Positions 9,420 through 19,596 are shown, numbered from the stretch's first letter. The stretch: 64,000 bases of DNA from an uncultured Bacteriovoracaceae bacterium (GCA_937923325.1 CAKZUQ010000013.1:124001-188000), one strand, 5' to 3'. Numbers and translations are program-made. Notes: a model not told the origin generated them from the letters alone.

Positions 9420-11298
9420 TACAAACAAGGCCAGACTATCAATAGCTCTGGTCTTAATTTCACTAAACTCATTCTCTCAAACAGGACTTGTTGAGAGCTA
9501 TAGGAACCTTTTAAAGGGTAAACAAGTTTCACTTAAGATAAAATCTTCAACCGATCTTAAAAGAGATTGGAATAAAGCATATAGAAGAATTTATTTTGAT
9601 AAGAATTTTCTAAGTTCAATTCTTTTGTATACTCCAAAGAGATTCCTAAAACTTGGAACAAAAGATAAATGTAGCTTCTATGACCTAATTCTAAGTAATA
9701 CATTGAGATCTAAAGACGGACCAATATCAAAATTCACAATTATTGTTGAAGAAGATAACAAGAAAGAAAAAAATTATACAATTTCTAGATCTGAATTTAT
9801 TAGACATATCGCCAGCAAAGAATGTCCAAATTCAATAAATTTCTCTCTCTACTTTACGGCACAAAATTTAAAGAAGACTCTTCAAAAATTTTCATTTAAA
9901 GTTCCAAAAAACAGAAATGAATGCAAAGAAATTCATCAATACTACATCAAGGATCATAAAACGCCCTATTTTTGCTATTTAAATCAAGAAATTAAAAAAA
10001 TACCTAAACTAAGTAATGAAATAGCTTTAACTTCCACTTCAAACTACAAGAAGCTAGAGAAGTTAAAAAAGAAGATTAATAAATCTAGATCTATTGACTC
10101 CTCTTTCAATGACTCTGCAAAATCATACTTAAATAATATATGTCTCAATATCGATAAAGAAAAAAAGTTCTGTGACTATTTTTTTGACCAAAACTTCTTT
10201 AAAAGAATAAAAGAAAAGAAAGCAGATCCATTCTACATAAGAAATACTTGCTTAGAGATATTTAAAAGAACTGATAAAAGAATCTTAAGTACTTGCATTG
10301 ATAGAGTCGTTAATCAACCAAGTTCGTGTATGAGTATCAATAAAGAAGCAAAAGCTCTTTATCCAAGACCAAATTGCAAGGAAATATCTCAAGCACTAAA
10401 CCACACGAGGCTTAACGCTAAAAGCAATGACTGTCCTTCTCAGGTTCAAAATGACACAATTGTTAATATCAGTAGAATTATAAAGCACTTCTCGAAAGAG
10501 CCTATCGCTAATACAAAAGACTGTAAATTAAATGCAACCTCTACCTACGCGAGTCACAATCTTTTATATAATGGCCCCGAGTATTGGACAAGCTCTATTT
10601 GCTATGATGATAAAATACTTAATAAAAAAGTATGTGCACCGACCTTAATGGGAGACGGACCTAATTTAAAGATATCACTGAGTGAAAATATAAAAAAAGT
10701 TCTAATTAGAAAAAGAGGATTCTCAAAGGCATCAAAGTGTACAGTTATAGAAAGGAATAAGTATAACCCTTTACTCCTAAAGTTCAAAACTGGCTGCTTC
10801 ATTCTTATAGCTCCTGCTTCTTGTCTTGAAGATTGCAAACCCAAAATCTTACTTGAACAAGAAGAAGTAAAGTTTATAAAATTCAAATCTAACTTCAACC
10901 AAGACTACTTCCCTAGCTCTTATCTCAATGAAGGAAAGTCTCAAGCAAAACTACTTGTTAAGAACCTAAAGCTAAAAACAAGACCAGTTCTAAATACAAG
11001 TATCTTAAAACAACAATTTAAAAATCATCCTAAATCGATTCTACATGCTGTTGGGTGTGCAGAGCATCTCTATCCAAAAATGTTTCAATTAAATTATGTA
11101 AATCAATGTACTCCTGTTGGGATTATTGCCGATTCATTTATCATGGATAAATCTGAACTTTCTTTAATCCTAAGGTCTTCAATTGATTCATTAGAAGCCC
11201 CAAGAGTTATTCCATGGCGAAACTTATTTAGTGCTGTTAAGTCATACCAAAACATTCACCCTCTAAATAAATGGACTCTGCATGCATTATATAATTAA
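9385..11298 (+). CDS. Exported Cys-containing protein, unknown function
   Basis: About 637 residues; no family recognised. A signal peptide-like segment 'ARLSIALVLISLNSFSQ' ends near residue 32, so the mature protein is periplasmic or outside. It is Lys/Ser/Asn-rich and contains many spaced Cys, consistent with disulfides in an oxidising compartment. The start is unclear: ATG at 9385 lies inside the oxidoreductase gene, and no good ribosome binding site is seen before it. Its end overlaps the next gene by 17 bases and that gene overlaps a third by 4, so the three exported proteins are probably made together and may form one complex or secretion-related unit. Confidence 0.65.
   Translation: MLHQYLKNLFNNTNKARLSIALVLISLNSFSQTGLVESYRNLLKGKQVSLKIKSSTDLKRDWNKAYRRIYFDKNFLSSILLYTPKRFLKLGTKDKCSFYDLILSNTLRSKDGPISKFTIIVEEDNKKEKNYTISRSEFIRHIASKECPNSINFSLYFTAQNLKKTLQKFSFKVPKNRNECKEIHQYYIKDHKTPYFCYLNQEIKKIPKLSNEIALTSTSNYKKLEKLKKKINKSRSIDSSFNDSAKSYLNNICLNIDKEKKFCDYFFDQNFFKRIKEKKADPFYIRNTCLEIFKRTDKRILSTCIDRVVNQPSSCMSINKEAKALYPRPNCKEISQALNHTRLNAKSNDCPSQVQNDTIVNISRIIKHFSKEPIANTKDCKLNATSTYASHNLLYNGPEYWTSSICYDDKILNKKVCAPTLMGDGPNLKISLSENIKKVLIRKRGFSKASKCTVIERNKYNPLLLKFKTGCFILIAPASCLEDCKPKILLEQEEVKFIKFKSNFNQDYFPSSYLNEGKSQAKLLVKNLKLKTRPVLNTSILKQQFKNHPKSILHAVGCAEHLYPKMFQLNYVNQCTPVGIIADSFIMDKSELSLILRSSIDSLEAPRVIPWRNLFSAVKSYQNIHPLNKWTLHALYN
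9429..9453 (+). terminator. Hairpin just after the Fe-S gene stop
   Basis: Stem GGCCAGA/TCTGGTC (one G-T pair), one bulged C, then CTAT/ATAG with a two-base loop, followed by TTAATTT. It begins 10 bases after the stop of the oxidoreductase gene and looks like a weak intrinsic terminator, but it lies inside the signal-peptide codons of the next gene as called here. Confidence 0.45.
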
Positions 11299-12325
11299 CT
11301 TACTAATAATATTTTCATCTTATGGACAGGTAAAAAAAATAGCTGAACTTGAAACAAAACAAGCCTCGAATAACCTGAGATATGTATCAAGTGATGGAAA
11401 AGTAACATATTATCAAAATCGATCTGGTACTTTATCTTATTCAACAAACTATTCAAATCTAGAGCTCATAAAGAGTCCAAAACATACACAATACTCTGTT
11501 CATGTCTCTAACTCTAAAAAGAAAGTGTTAGTAAGTGCTGACGAAACTTATTATTCAAAAATGAACTTTAACAAACTGAAAAGCATATATATAATCGACT
11601 ATGCGAAAGAAAAAGCAAAAGAAATAGGAAAGGGCGTAGACCCTCAACTACATTTAAATGATTTATATGCTAGCTTTTATAATCCGAATTCTAAGCTCAT
11701 TACTCTATATAATACAAGCACTAAAACAAAGAAAAGCTTTAAAGTTTTTAATAATTTAGCTCCATTTTTTAGACCTAAAGTTGAATTGATAACCACAAAT
11801 GAATTATTATTTACCGATATTAACAAATCAGGAGAAACAGCAATTTTAAACTATTCATTTATTTCTAAAAAGTTCATTCCTGTTTTTAAGTCAAAATTAA
11901 AAAACTCTCACTTAAACTTCTGTATTAATAATCAAAAAGCTATTGTTTTCGAAAGCTCAGCCAACAACTTAAAACCGCAAACAAATATCTATACTATAGA
12001 TTTATTTAATAATGATTCCTTCAAAAAGAGAAACCTTATTTACTCGTCAATTTTTAATGATATCGGTAATTTATTATGTAATAATAATTCAATATTTTTT
12101 ATAAAGACTATTGGAGTTAAACAAAACTTAAACTCTCAAACTTCTGACATTGTGAAAATTGATCTACAAACAAATATATTAAAAAGATTTGAGTCCGATA
12201 TAAACCCAACACAACTTCTTAAGATGGATAGCTTGATCCTCACTCCAAAGAATGGGAAACTATTTCTTGTTGAAGGAAACAATACATCTCTTATTAACGA
12301 CACAATCGTAAAAGACAAAGAATGA
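11282..12325 (+). CDS. Exported protein, possible beta-propeller, unknown function
   Basis: About 347 residues with a short signal peptide 'MHYIINLLIIFSSYGQ'. The mature part is rich in repeated beta-strand-like stretches of roughly 45-60 residues with phrases such as 'YYQNRSGTLSYST', 'KSIYIIDYAKEKAKEIG' and 'ANNLKPQTNIYTIDLF', which resemble TolB/WD-like propeller blades; this fold is an inference. Overlaps the preceding gene by 17 bases and the following one by 4 (ATGA). No enzyme motif seen. Confidence 0.65.
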   Translation: MHYIINLLIIFSSYGQVKKIAELETKQASNNLRYVSSDGKVTYYQNRSGTLSYSTNYSNLELIKSPKHTQYSVHVSNSKKKVLVSADETYYSKMNFNKLKSIYIIDYAKEKAKEIGKGVDPQLHLNDLYASFYNPNSKLITLYNTSTKTKKSFKVFNNLAPFFRPKVELITTNELLFTDINKSGETAILNYSFISKKFIPVFKSKLKNSHLNFCINNQKAIVFESSANNLKPQTNIYTIDLFNNDSFKKRNLIYSSIFNDIGNLLCNNNSIFFIKTIGVKQNLNSQTSDIVKIDLQTNILKRFESDINPTQLLKMDSLILTPKNGKLFLVEGNNTSLINDTIVKDKE

Positions 12326-13089
12326 AATTTTTAATACTGATACTAATACCTTTTACTCTTTTTGCACAAATGATAAAAGTTGAATCAATAGAGCTTGGCC
12401 AACTATCAAAAAGTGCGATAGCCCACCTAAACGAAATTAGTCAAAAAGACTTAGAACTAAAAGATATTTTTTCTAAATTAAACCTTAACTACAAAAAAAT
12501 TAGTAATGAATCAAAAGGCAACATACTAGAAGCTGCTATAACGAATAAACTTCTTCTAAATTCACAGATTAAAACAGGCATTACAAATATTACGACAACC
12601 ACAATCAAAAAAACTCAAGAAAAACTCAAAGACAACAGCGATATCTTAACAACTTTCTCCAAAGAAATAATGAATCGTATTATTGATGACTATCTTCCTT
12701 ATTTTGAAGGAGGTTTTTTAAACAGGTATGAAAGTTTTTCAAGAACTAATGAAGTAGAGCTAAAGAAATACCTATCCTTAAAATCCAAGCTAAAATTCAC
12801 ATCAACATGGATACATACCTTCATAAACTCAAGTGCTGAAGACTTTAACATCCTTTGCTCAGAAATTATAAAAGAGGCACTTAAACTAAGCATTGACGAA
12901 TCGTATTATTTTGGGACCTTTACCAAGACAAATGCCTCCAACCAGATATCATTTTTATTAACACAAGAAGTTAAAGAGGTTAAACCCTCTCCTTCTTCGC
13001 AAACATTAAAGTCCGCCATAAATGGTATTGAAGATAATATCCTGGAAGGTGCGAGCACAGAAATTGACAAGCTAAAAACAGCCAACTAA
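12322..13089 (+). CDS. Exported protein, unknown function
   Basis: 255 residues with a clear signal peptide 'MKFLILILIPFTLFAQ'. The mature part is mainly helical by composition, with Thr/Lys-rich segments ('TNITTTTIKKTQEKLKDN') and one Cys. No family recognised. ATGA overlap with the preceding propeller-like gene and a 49-base gap to hisS, so it ends a three-gene exported-protein set. Confidence 0.65.
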   Translation: MKFLILILIPFTLFAQMIKVESIELGQLSKSAIAHLNEISQKDLELKDIFSKLNLNYKKISNESKGNILEAAITNKLLLNSQIKTGITNITTTTIKKTQEKLKDNSDILTTFSKEIMNRIIDDYLPYFEGGFLNRYESFSRTNEVELKKYLSLKSKLKFTSTWIHTFINSSAEDFNILCSEIIKEALKLSIDESYYFGTFTKTNASNQISFLLTQEVKEVKPSPSSQTLKSAINGIEDNILEGASTEIDKLKTAN

Positions 13090-13138
13090 CTCATCGCAAA
13101 AACTTAACATTAAGCATATAGTCTGGTAGATTCTCACA

Positions 13139-14455
13139 ATGACTATTTCAAAAAAACCATACAAAGGCTGCAGAGATTTTTTTCCTTCTACAATGAAAGA
13201 GAGAAACTATATATTCAATAAAATGCATGAGACTTCTAAAGTCTTTTCATATGAACAATACGATGGGCCAATCCTAGAAGAAGTCGATCTTTACCTAGCA
13301 AAGTCTGGAGAAGAGCTGATTGGAGAACAAATATATGACTTTGTTGATAAAGGTAAAAGACATGTTTCAATAAGGCCAGAAATGACTCCAACTGTTGCAA
13401 GGATGGCAGCTCAAGTCTACAAAGAAACACCAAAGCCATTTAGATGGTATTCAATCTGTAACTTCATGAGATACGAAAAACCTCAAAAAGGTCGACTCAG
13501 AGAGTTCACCCAATTAAATGTAGATATATTTGGAGCAGAAGAACATTTAGCAAGCTATGAAGTTTTAGATTATTTTTGCTCGTTACTAAAATCCTACGGT
13601 GCAAATTCAAAGATGTTTGAGATACAAGTAAATGATAGAATCATTGTTGATGCTATATTTAACGATATTTTAAAATTAGACAAAGATAAATCACTTAAGC
13701 TTTACAAAGTAATTGATAAATCCAAAAAGGTTTCAAACGAAGTTTTGGATAAAATGATTAAAGAAGTAATAACTAACAATGAAACAGTTAGTAAATTCAA
13801 AAGATATTTATCACTAAGCTCTTTTGACGAATTAGTATCATTCTTAGACGAAAATAATATTAAACTTGAAGAGAGCTCTTTACTAAAGTTAATTAACTTA
13901 ATTTCAAGCTCAGAACTTAATGAGTTTATAAACTACGATCCAACAATAGTCAGAGGACTTGACTACTATACAGGAGTAGTCTTTGAGTGCTTTGATAAAC
14001 ACCCTGATAATAGAAGAGCCATCGCAGGCGGTGGTGCCTATGCAAACCTTCTTCAAATTTTTAAAGAGGGTCCTCTTGGAGGTGTTGGATTCGGTATGGG
14101 AGATGTAACACTTAAAGATTTTCTTGAAGTTCACAACCTACTTCCTCAACAAGTAAAATCTGATAGTGAAGTTATGATTGCCTACTTTGATGAAGATTGC
14201 CAAAGTGAAGCATTAAAAATTGCCTCAGGCCTAAGATCAAAAGGAATTAAAACAGAGCTAAATCTAGGAACTATTAAATACAACAAAGTTTCAAAGCTTG
14301 TTATGAACAAAGGCATTTCAAATCTAATCCAAATTGGCTCAAGAGAAAAAGAACAAGGTATTATTCAAATAAAAAATATTTCAACAAAAGAAAGTCAAAA
14401 TATTGATTCTACAAAGTTAGATTCAATTATAGGCTTCATAAAAGGTACAAAATGA
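13139..14455 (+). CDS. hisS: Histidyl-tRNA synthetase
   Basis: Class II aminoacyl-tRNA synthetase charging tRNA-His; cytoplasmic. The protein is 438 residues, as usual. Motif 2-type 'FRWYSICNFMRYEKPQKGR' is near residue 105, and the His-specific signature 'RGLDYYTGVVFE' near 271, with 'AIAGGGAYANLL' after it. The C-terminal 90 residues form the anticodon-binding domain ('LRSKGIKTELNLG'). The end overlaps valS by 4 bases (ATGA), so the two synthetases are co-translated, with a Crp/Fnr regulator third in the unit. Confidence 0.96.
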   Translation: MTISKKPYKGCRDFFPSTMKERNYIFNKMHETSKVFSYEQYDGPILEEVDLYLAKSGEELIGEQIYDFVDKGKRHVSIRPEMTPTVARMAAQVYKETPKPFRWYSICNFMRYEKPQKGRLREFTQLNVDIFGAEEHLASYEVLDYFCSLLKSYGANSKMFEIQVNDRIIVDAIFNDILKLDKDKSLKLYKVIDKSKKVSNEVLDKMIKEVITNNETVSKFKRYLSLSSFDELVSFLDENNIKLEESSLLKLINLISSSELNEFINYDPTIVRGLDYYTGVVFECFDKHPDNRRAIAGGGAYANLLQIFKEGPLGGVGFGMGDVTLKDFLEVHNLLPQQVKSDSEVMIAYFDEDCQSEALKIASGLRSKGIKTELNLGTIKYNKVSKLVMNKGISNLIQIGSREKEQGIIQIKNISTKESQNIDSTKLDSIIGFIKGTK

Positions 14456-17112
14456 TAGAAAGCAATCTTCCAAAAACTTATGAGCCACAAGGTGTTGAGA
14501 ACAAATGGTATAAAATCTGGGAAGAAGGTAAACACTTCAAACCAGTAAAAAAGGACAAAGGTCCTTTTACAATAATTATGCCTCCTCCAAATGTAACTGG
14601 AAAATTACATATGGGTCATGCCCTAGATCATATAGTTCAAGATGCAATTATTAGATTTAAGAGAATGCAGGGTTTTGAAACACTATGGGTTCCAGGACAA
14701 GACCACGCTGGAATTGCAACTCAAGCAAAAGTTGAAGAGAAAATTTTTAAAGAAACCAACCAAACAAAGCATGACTTAGGTCGAGAAAAGTTCCTAGAAG
14801 AAATTTGGAAATGGAAAGAAGAATACGGTGGACACATTATAGACCAGGTCAAAAGACTCGGTGATAGCTGTGACTGGGACTACTTTACATTTACAATGGA
14901 TGAAGGACCTGCAAAAGCAGTAAATAAGTTCTTTGTAGATATGTATAAAGAAGGTTTAATTTATCAAGACAAGTACATTATAAATTGGGACCCAAAGCTT
15001 CAATCAGCAATTAGTGATGCGGAAGTTGAACACAAAGATATAGATGGAAACTTCTATCATATAAAATACCAAGTAAAAGGCTCTAAAAAGACTCTAGAAA
15101 TTGCAACAACTAGACCAGAAACTCTTTATGGTGATACTGCAATCGCTGTGAATCCTTTAGATGATAGATATGAAGATTTAATTGGAAAAACTGCGATAAT
15201 TCCGATCTGTAATAGAGAGGTTACAATTATTGGTGACTCACATGTCGATATGGAAAAAGGAACTGGATGTCTAAAAGTTACACCAGGTCACGATTTCAAT
15301 GATTATGAAATTGGAAAAAGAAATGATCTAGAAATAATTAATATCTTAAATAAAGATGGAACAATGAATTCAAATGCAAAAGCAGTTGAAGGCATGACAT
15401 CAAAACAAGCTAGAAAAGAAACAGTTAAACTTTTAAAAGAATTAGACATTCTAATCGATACTAAACAACATAGACATCCTGTGGGTCACTCTCAAAGAAG
15501 TGGAGAGATTGTGGAACCAATGGTTTCAATGCAATGGTTTTTAAATACAGATGAGATGGCCGCAACTTCAGTAAAAGAAGTTGAGGATGAAAAAATGAAA
15601 TTCTTCCCTAAAGGGTGGGAAAATACTTATTTTTCTTACCAGAAAAACCCTAGGCCTTGGTGCATATCAAGACAACTATGGTGGGGTCATCAAATCCCTG
15701 TTTATACTTGTAATTCTTGTGGTGAAGTTATAGTTCAAGAAAATGCACCAAGTGAATGTCCAAAATGCTCTCACAAAAAATTAACACAAGATCCAGATGT
15801 TCTAGATACTTGGTTCTCTTCTGGATTATTTCCTTTAAGTACACTTGGTTGGCCAGATGAACAAAGTATGAAAGATAAAGGTTTTCATACCTTCTATCCA
15901 ACATCAACATTAGTTACAGGTTTTGATATTATATTCTTTTGGGTTGCAAGAATGATGATGCAAGCTAATAAAGCAACTGGCATTTCTCCGTTTAAGGACG
16001 TATATATTCACGCTATCGTCAGAGATAAAAGTGGCGTAAAAATGAGTAAGTCATTAGGTAATGTAATTGATCCTCTTGATATTATTGATCAATATGGCTG
16101 CGACGCTCTGAGGTTCACACTAGCAATAAACTCTGGATATAATAGAAATATAAACCTTGATCCTGAAATAATTGAAGGAAACAGAAACTTTGTAAATAAG
16201 TTATGGAATGCCTTCAGGTTTATAGAGCCATACTTACAAAATGCAAGTGAACTAGGTTTTGAAGCTCAAGACCTTCATCATCATGAAAAATGGATTTTAA
16301 GTGAGTTAAATGAAGTAATAAAGCTTACAACTGCATCATTTGAAGAATATAGATTTGATGATGGATGTAATGCAATTTACTCTTTTGTTTACGACAAATT
16401 TTGCTCTTGGTTCATTGAGCTTTCTAAAGGAATGCTAAATAGTGAAAATGAAGCTTTAAAATCACAAAGAGCAAACGTTCTTAAGTACTGTTTTAAAGAA
16501 ATAATGAAACTCATTCACCCTATAACTCCATTTATATCTGAAGAGCTGTGGAGCCATTTAAAATCAGAAAATGAAAATCTTCTAATTAGTTCTGAATACC
16601 CTGTTTACAAAGACGAGTATAACTTCACTACAGATAGAGAAAACATGTCTAAATTTATGGAGATTGTTACTTCGATCAGAAATTTAAAAAATAGTGTTCA
16701 AATCAAACCTAAAGAAGATATTTCTGTTCATATGTTTACTGATGATGAAGATTTGGCCCTTTATCTCTATAAATCGAGAGGTTTTTTTAAAGAACTTGCA
16801 AATATTAATTCTGGCAAAATAAAGTCTAAATCAGACGAAAGACCTGAAAAGTCGATAATGAGTGCTACAACGCATACTGAAATTTTTATTCCACTAGATG
16901 GAGTTATTGATCTTCAAACATATTCTTTAAAATTAGAGAAAGACCTTGATAAAACAAAAAAGGAATATGAGAAGATTGAAAAGAAAATAAAAAATGAAAA
17001 GTTTATGGCCAATGCACCAGAAGCAGTAGTTGTTGAAGTAAAAGAAAAAGCTTTCGGATTTGAAGAAAAGATAAAATCCTTAGAAAACAGTTTGGAAATG
17101 TTTAAACAATGA
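14452..17112 (+). CDS. valS: Valyl-tRNA synthetase
   Basis: Class I synthetase charging tRNA-Val, 886 residues. 'NVTGKLHMGHALDH' (HIGH, about residues 46-59) and 'GVKMSKSLGN' (KMSKS, about 528) are intact. The editing domain lies between them with 'TTRPETLYGDTAIAVNP', and 'WCISRQLWWGHQIPV' is typical of the family. A zinc-ribbon-like 'CNSCGE...CPKC' is present. The C-terminus ends in the coiled coil known for ValS ('KLEKDLDKTKKEYEKIEKK'). Overlaps hisS and the following regulator by 4 bases each. Confidence 0.97.
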   Translation: MIESNLPKTYEPQGVENKWYKIWEEGKHFKPVKKDKGPFTIIMPPPNVTGKLHMGHALDHIVQDAIIRFKRMQGFETLWVPGQDHAGIATQAKVEEKIFKETNQTKHDLGREKFLEEIWKWKEEYGGHIIDQVKRLGDSCDWDYFTFTMDEGPAKAVNKFFVDMYKEGLIYQDKYIINWDPKLQSAISDAEVEHKDIDGNFYHIKYQVKGSKKTLEIATTRPETLYGDTAIAVNPLDDRYEDLIGKTAIIPICNREVTIIGDSHVDMEKGTGCLKVTPGHDFNDYEIGKRNDLEIINILNKDGTMNSNAKAVEGMTSKQARKETVKLLKELDILIDTKQHRHPVGHSQRSGEIVEPMVSMQWFLNTDEMAATSVKEVEDEKMKFFPKGWENTYFSYQKNPRPWCISRQLWWGHQIPVYTCNSCGEVIVQENAPSECPKCSHKKLTQDPDVLDTWFSSGLFPLSTLGWPDEQSMKDKGFHTFYPTSTLVTGFDIIFFWVARMMMQANKATGISPFKDVYIHAIVRDKSGVKMSKSLGNVIDPLDIIDQYGCDALRFTLAINSGYNRNINLDPEIIEGNRNFVNKLWNAFRFIEPYLQNASELGFEAQDLHHHEKWILSELNEVIKLTTASFEEYRFDDGCNAIYSFVYDKFCSWFIELSKGMLNSENEALKSQRANVLKYCFKEIMKLIHPITPFISEELWSHLKSENENLLISSEYPVYKDEYNFTTDRENMSKFMEIVTSIRNLKNSVQIKPKEDISVHMFTDDEDLALYLYKSRGFFKELANINSGKIKSKSDERPEKSIMSATTHTEIFIPLDGVIDLQTYSLKLEKDLDKTKKEYEKIEKKIKNEKFMANAPEAVVVEVKEKAFGFEEKIKSLENSLEMFKQ

Positions 17113-17708
17113 ACCAACATCAAAAGTTAATTCAACTTGAAAATATATTTATATCTAACAGTATAGAGATTCCAATGGATGAATTGACTTTATTCGCTGA
17201 TATTTTTGAAGTCAAAAATTTTCAAAAAGGTGAGATTATTCAAGAGATGAATTCAACTTATGAAATTTTTGGCTACATCACTTCTGGCCTTGTTCGTTTT
17301 TACTTCATAACAAGGGATGGTAAAGAGTTTAATCAAACATTTAAGTCGGAACATCAAATTTTTTCTAATTACCACACAAGTTTCACCAAAGAACCAACAC
17401 CAATTACTATTCAAGCCTTAGAAGATACTACAGCATTAGTAACTAACTATAATAAAATACTACCCTTTTATGAGAAATCTAGATGCTGGGATAAGCTTGG
17501 TAGAAAAGTAACTGAAGCAAACTTCATGTACAAGGCAATGAGAGAAAGAGATCTACTCATAAACGATGCTGCGACACGACTTAAAAACTTCAGAACACAT
17601 TTTCCAAAAGTAATAATTGACCGTATTTCAAAACACCATCTTGCATTATACCTAGGAATAAACCCAGCTTCGCTGAGTCGACTACTAAAATCAAATAGTG
17701 AAAGCTGA
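17109..17708 (+). CDS. Crp/Fnr-family transcriptional regulator
   Basis: 199 residues. The N-terminal half is a cyclic-nucleotide-binding-type beta-roll ('FQKGEIIQEMNSTYEIFGYITSG'), and the C-terminus has a helix-turn-helix 'LALYLGINPASLSRLL' as in Crp-like repressors. There is no Cys cluster for an Fnr-type iron-sulfur site, and residues for cAMP binding are not evident, so the ligand is unknown. The start ATG overlaps the valS stop (ATGA), so it is translated with hisS and valS, an unusual partner for a regulator. Close relatives in other phyla regulate single targets, but no target is apparent here. Confidence 0.85.
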   Translation: MNQHQKLIQLENIFISNSIEIPMDELTLFADIFEVKNFQKGEIIQEMNSTYEIFGYITSGLVRFYFITRDGKEFNQTFKSEHQIFSNYHTSFTKEPTPITIQALEDTTALVTNYNKILPFYEKSRCWDKLGRKVTEANFMYKAMRERDLLINDAATRLKNFRTHFPKVIIDRISKHHLALYLGINPASLSRLLKSNSES

Positions 17709-17788
17709 CATTTCTTCAATCTGACTTACCCTCTACTTTCATGATCAACAAAAGAAATAGAGAGCGATACATACCTTGCCCTCTATGT

Positions 17789-18697
17789 TTATAATAGAAA
17801 CTTAACTAAGACTAAAGTCACAAAAGAAACAAGCAAACCAAAACCTACAAAGGCAACACTTAAATCATCTTCTAACTTCGCAGCTGAAGCCATGGCACCA
17901 GCAGTAATCATCGGAGGCATCCCCGATTGTAAGATAGCAGTATCAACAGCAATACCCTCTAGACCAAATAAAGATTTTACTACAAATAAAATAACGAGTG
18001 GAAGAATTAATAACTTGATACTAAGACCTGTTACAAGTGGAATCAATGTGGTTTTCGAGACCTTATACTTCATCGAAAAACCAACTGCAATCATAGCACA
18101 AGGGATTAAAGTTGAAGACAACTGTAATAACGTGTTTGTGACAAGCTCAGGGATGGGAGGTAAAAAGCTTAGAGCTAGCCCCAAGATTAGTGCTAAAAAA
18201 GCTGGAAAAGTTAAAAGTTTTTTTCCAATTTCTTTTAACTTCTGCTGCTTACCACCTGTAAACAAAGGAAGGATAAATGCACCATACAGAATAAACCCAA
18301 TTCCTGAACCTAATTGATCATAAAGAACAGCAAAAGGAACTGCGTTATCACCAAAAAAGCCCTTACTCATTGGTATTCCTATAAAGGCAGTATTACCAAG
18401 AGTTGTGACAATGATTAAGCATCCTAAAACACTTCTTGAGAATTTAAAGATCTTATAGGCAGCAAAAACAAAAACAAGATGTAAAGCTAATGCAAACCAA
18501 TGAATTGCAATTGGATATATAAGCTCTGAGCTCAATTGTAATTTTGAAACACTGATAATTATAATTGCAGGAAGAGAAATATTTAAAACAAATGAGTTTA
18601 GAACTGATGCTGTATTTTGAGGAAATCTATCAGATCGCCTCATTAACCCTCCAAGAAAGATTAAAGAAACAACGAGTACAATATTTTCAACGATCAT
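17789..18697 (-). CDS. AEC-family transporter (auxin efflux carrier-like)
   Basis: Inner-membrane protein of 302 residues with about ten hydrophobic helices. 'GNTAFIGIPMSKGFFGDNA' near residue 100 and 'LQSGMPPMITAGAMA' near 262 are typical of the PIN/AEC family, which moves malate, malonate and other small acids in bacteria. The substrate here is unknown. It is the last gene of the fabI unit, and its start overlaps the GT9-like gene by 4 bases. Confidence 0.88.
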   Translation of the reverse strand: MIVENIVLVVSLIFLGGLMRRSDRFPQNTASVLNSFVLNISLPAIIIISVSKLQLSSELIYPIAIHWFALALHLVFVFAAYKIFKFSRSVLGCLIIVTTLGNTAFIGIPMSKGFFGDNAVPFAVLYDQLGSGIGFILYGAFILPLFTGGKQQKLKEIGKKLLTFPAFLALILGLALSFLPPIPELVTNTLLQLSSTLIPCAMIAVGFSMKYKVSKTTLIPLVTGLSIKLLILPLVILFVVKSLFGLEGIAVDTAILQSGMPPMITAGAMASAAKLEDDLSVAFVGFGLLVSFVTLVLVKFLL

Positions 18698-19596
18698 TTA
18701 CTTTTCCTTACTTCTTTAACATCTTTAGATAATTTCTCGTATATCATATCAAATACAACACCAATATCTTCATTACTAGGATTTATGTCATAAACCTTAC
18801 CAATATAAAACTCAAAAGATGTTTCAACTCTCTCTTCTTCTTTTAGATAAAAACAAGGAACTCCGACGTAAGATGATATTAAAGATTTTTCATAACTATT
18901 TGTTATGTATCCTTTAGATAAATATATAAGTTTAGCTAACTCAATATCATTTCTATTTTCTATAGACGTATACATATTATATGCCAATGGTACATCGCCA
19001 AGAATTAGGATTTTATTAAGTTCAAACATCTCAAAAAAGTCAAGCCAATCGTCGCCGACTAGTATGTTTGCATCAATAAGAATATAGCTTTCTAACTCTT
19101 TTTCAAGATCTACTTTAAACTCTTTAGAAGCAATATTTTTAATTATATTCTCATTGATATTTTTATCAAAAACAGATAGCAATTTAAAGTATTGCTCAAC
19201 TGTTTTTCTTCCTTTTAACCTATGAATCTTTTCAGAAACAAGAAAGTCGAAACCAACATCATCAAAAGCAACTAACTTCTTAGCTCTTAAAATTTTTCCT
19301 AATAACACATCAGACTTTAAGTTTGTTAAGCTAATATAAAAATCATATCTTTGTAAGTTTAGCTTTGAATTTTTATATGCCCTCAAAACCTTAATAACAG
19401 ATTCCGAATCTTTTTGATCCAAATCGTAATAAAATGCTTTAAACGGCAAAAGATTTAAAACGGCAATATTATCACAAGCTGTAATTAGATGAATGTTCAC
19501 ATTTTCTTCAGAGTGAATTTCATAAAGTTGATGTAAAAATGGAAATGTATAAATAATCTCTTCTAAATTATTCGGTAATTTTACTGCGATATTCAT
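18694..19596 (-). CDS. GT9/heptosyltransferase-like protein
   Basis: 300 residues. The N-terminus 'MNIAVKLPNNLEEIIYTFPFLHQL' matches the opening Rossmann half of ADP-heptose:LPS heptosyltransferases (GT family 9), where G/N-D-x-I/L-x-T-P follows strand 1. The mid-part 'YDFYISLTNLKSDVLLGKILRAKK' resembles the 'aD..i.l....sa....l.ga...iG' region. The C-terminal sugar-nucleotide motif is not well preserved, so it may be a divergent or inactive member. Overlaps the EI24-type gene by 29 bases upstream and the AEC gene by 4 downstream. Confidence 0.6.
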   Translation of the reverse strand: MNIAVKLPNNLEEIIYTFPFLHQLYEIHSEENVNIHLITACDNIAVLNLLPFKAFYYDLDQKDSESVIKVLRAYKNSKLNLQRYDFYISLTNLKSDVLLGKILRAKKLVAFDDVGFDFLVSEKIHRLKGRKTVEQYFKLLSVFDKNINENIIKNIASKEFKVDLEKELESYILIDANILVGDDWLDFFEMFELNKILILGDVPLAYNMYTSIENRNDIELAKLIYLSKGYITNSYEKSLISSYVGVPCFYLKEEERVETSFEFYIGKVYDINPSNEDIGVVFDMIYEKLSKDVKEVRKSK

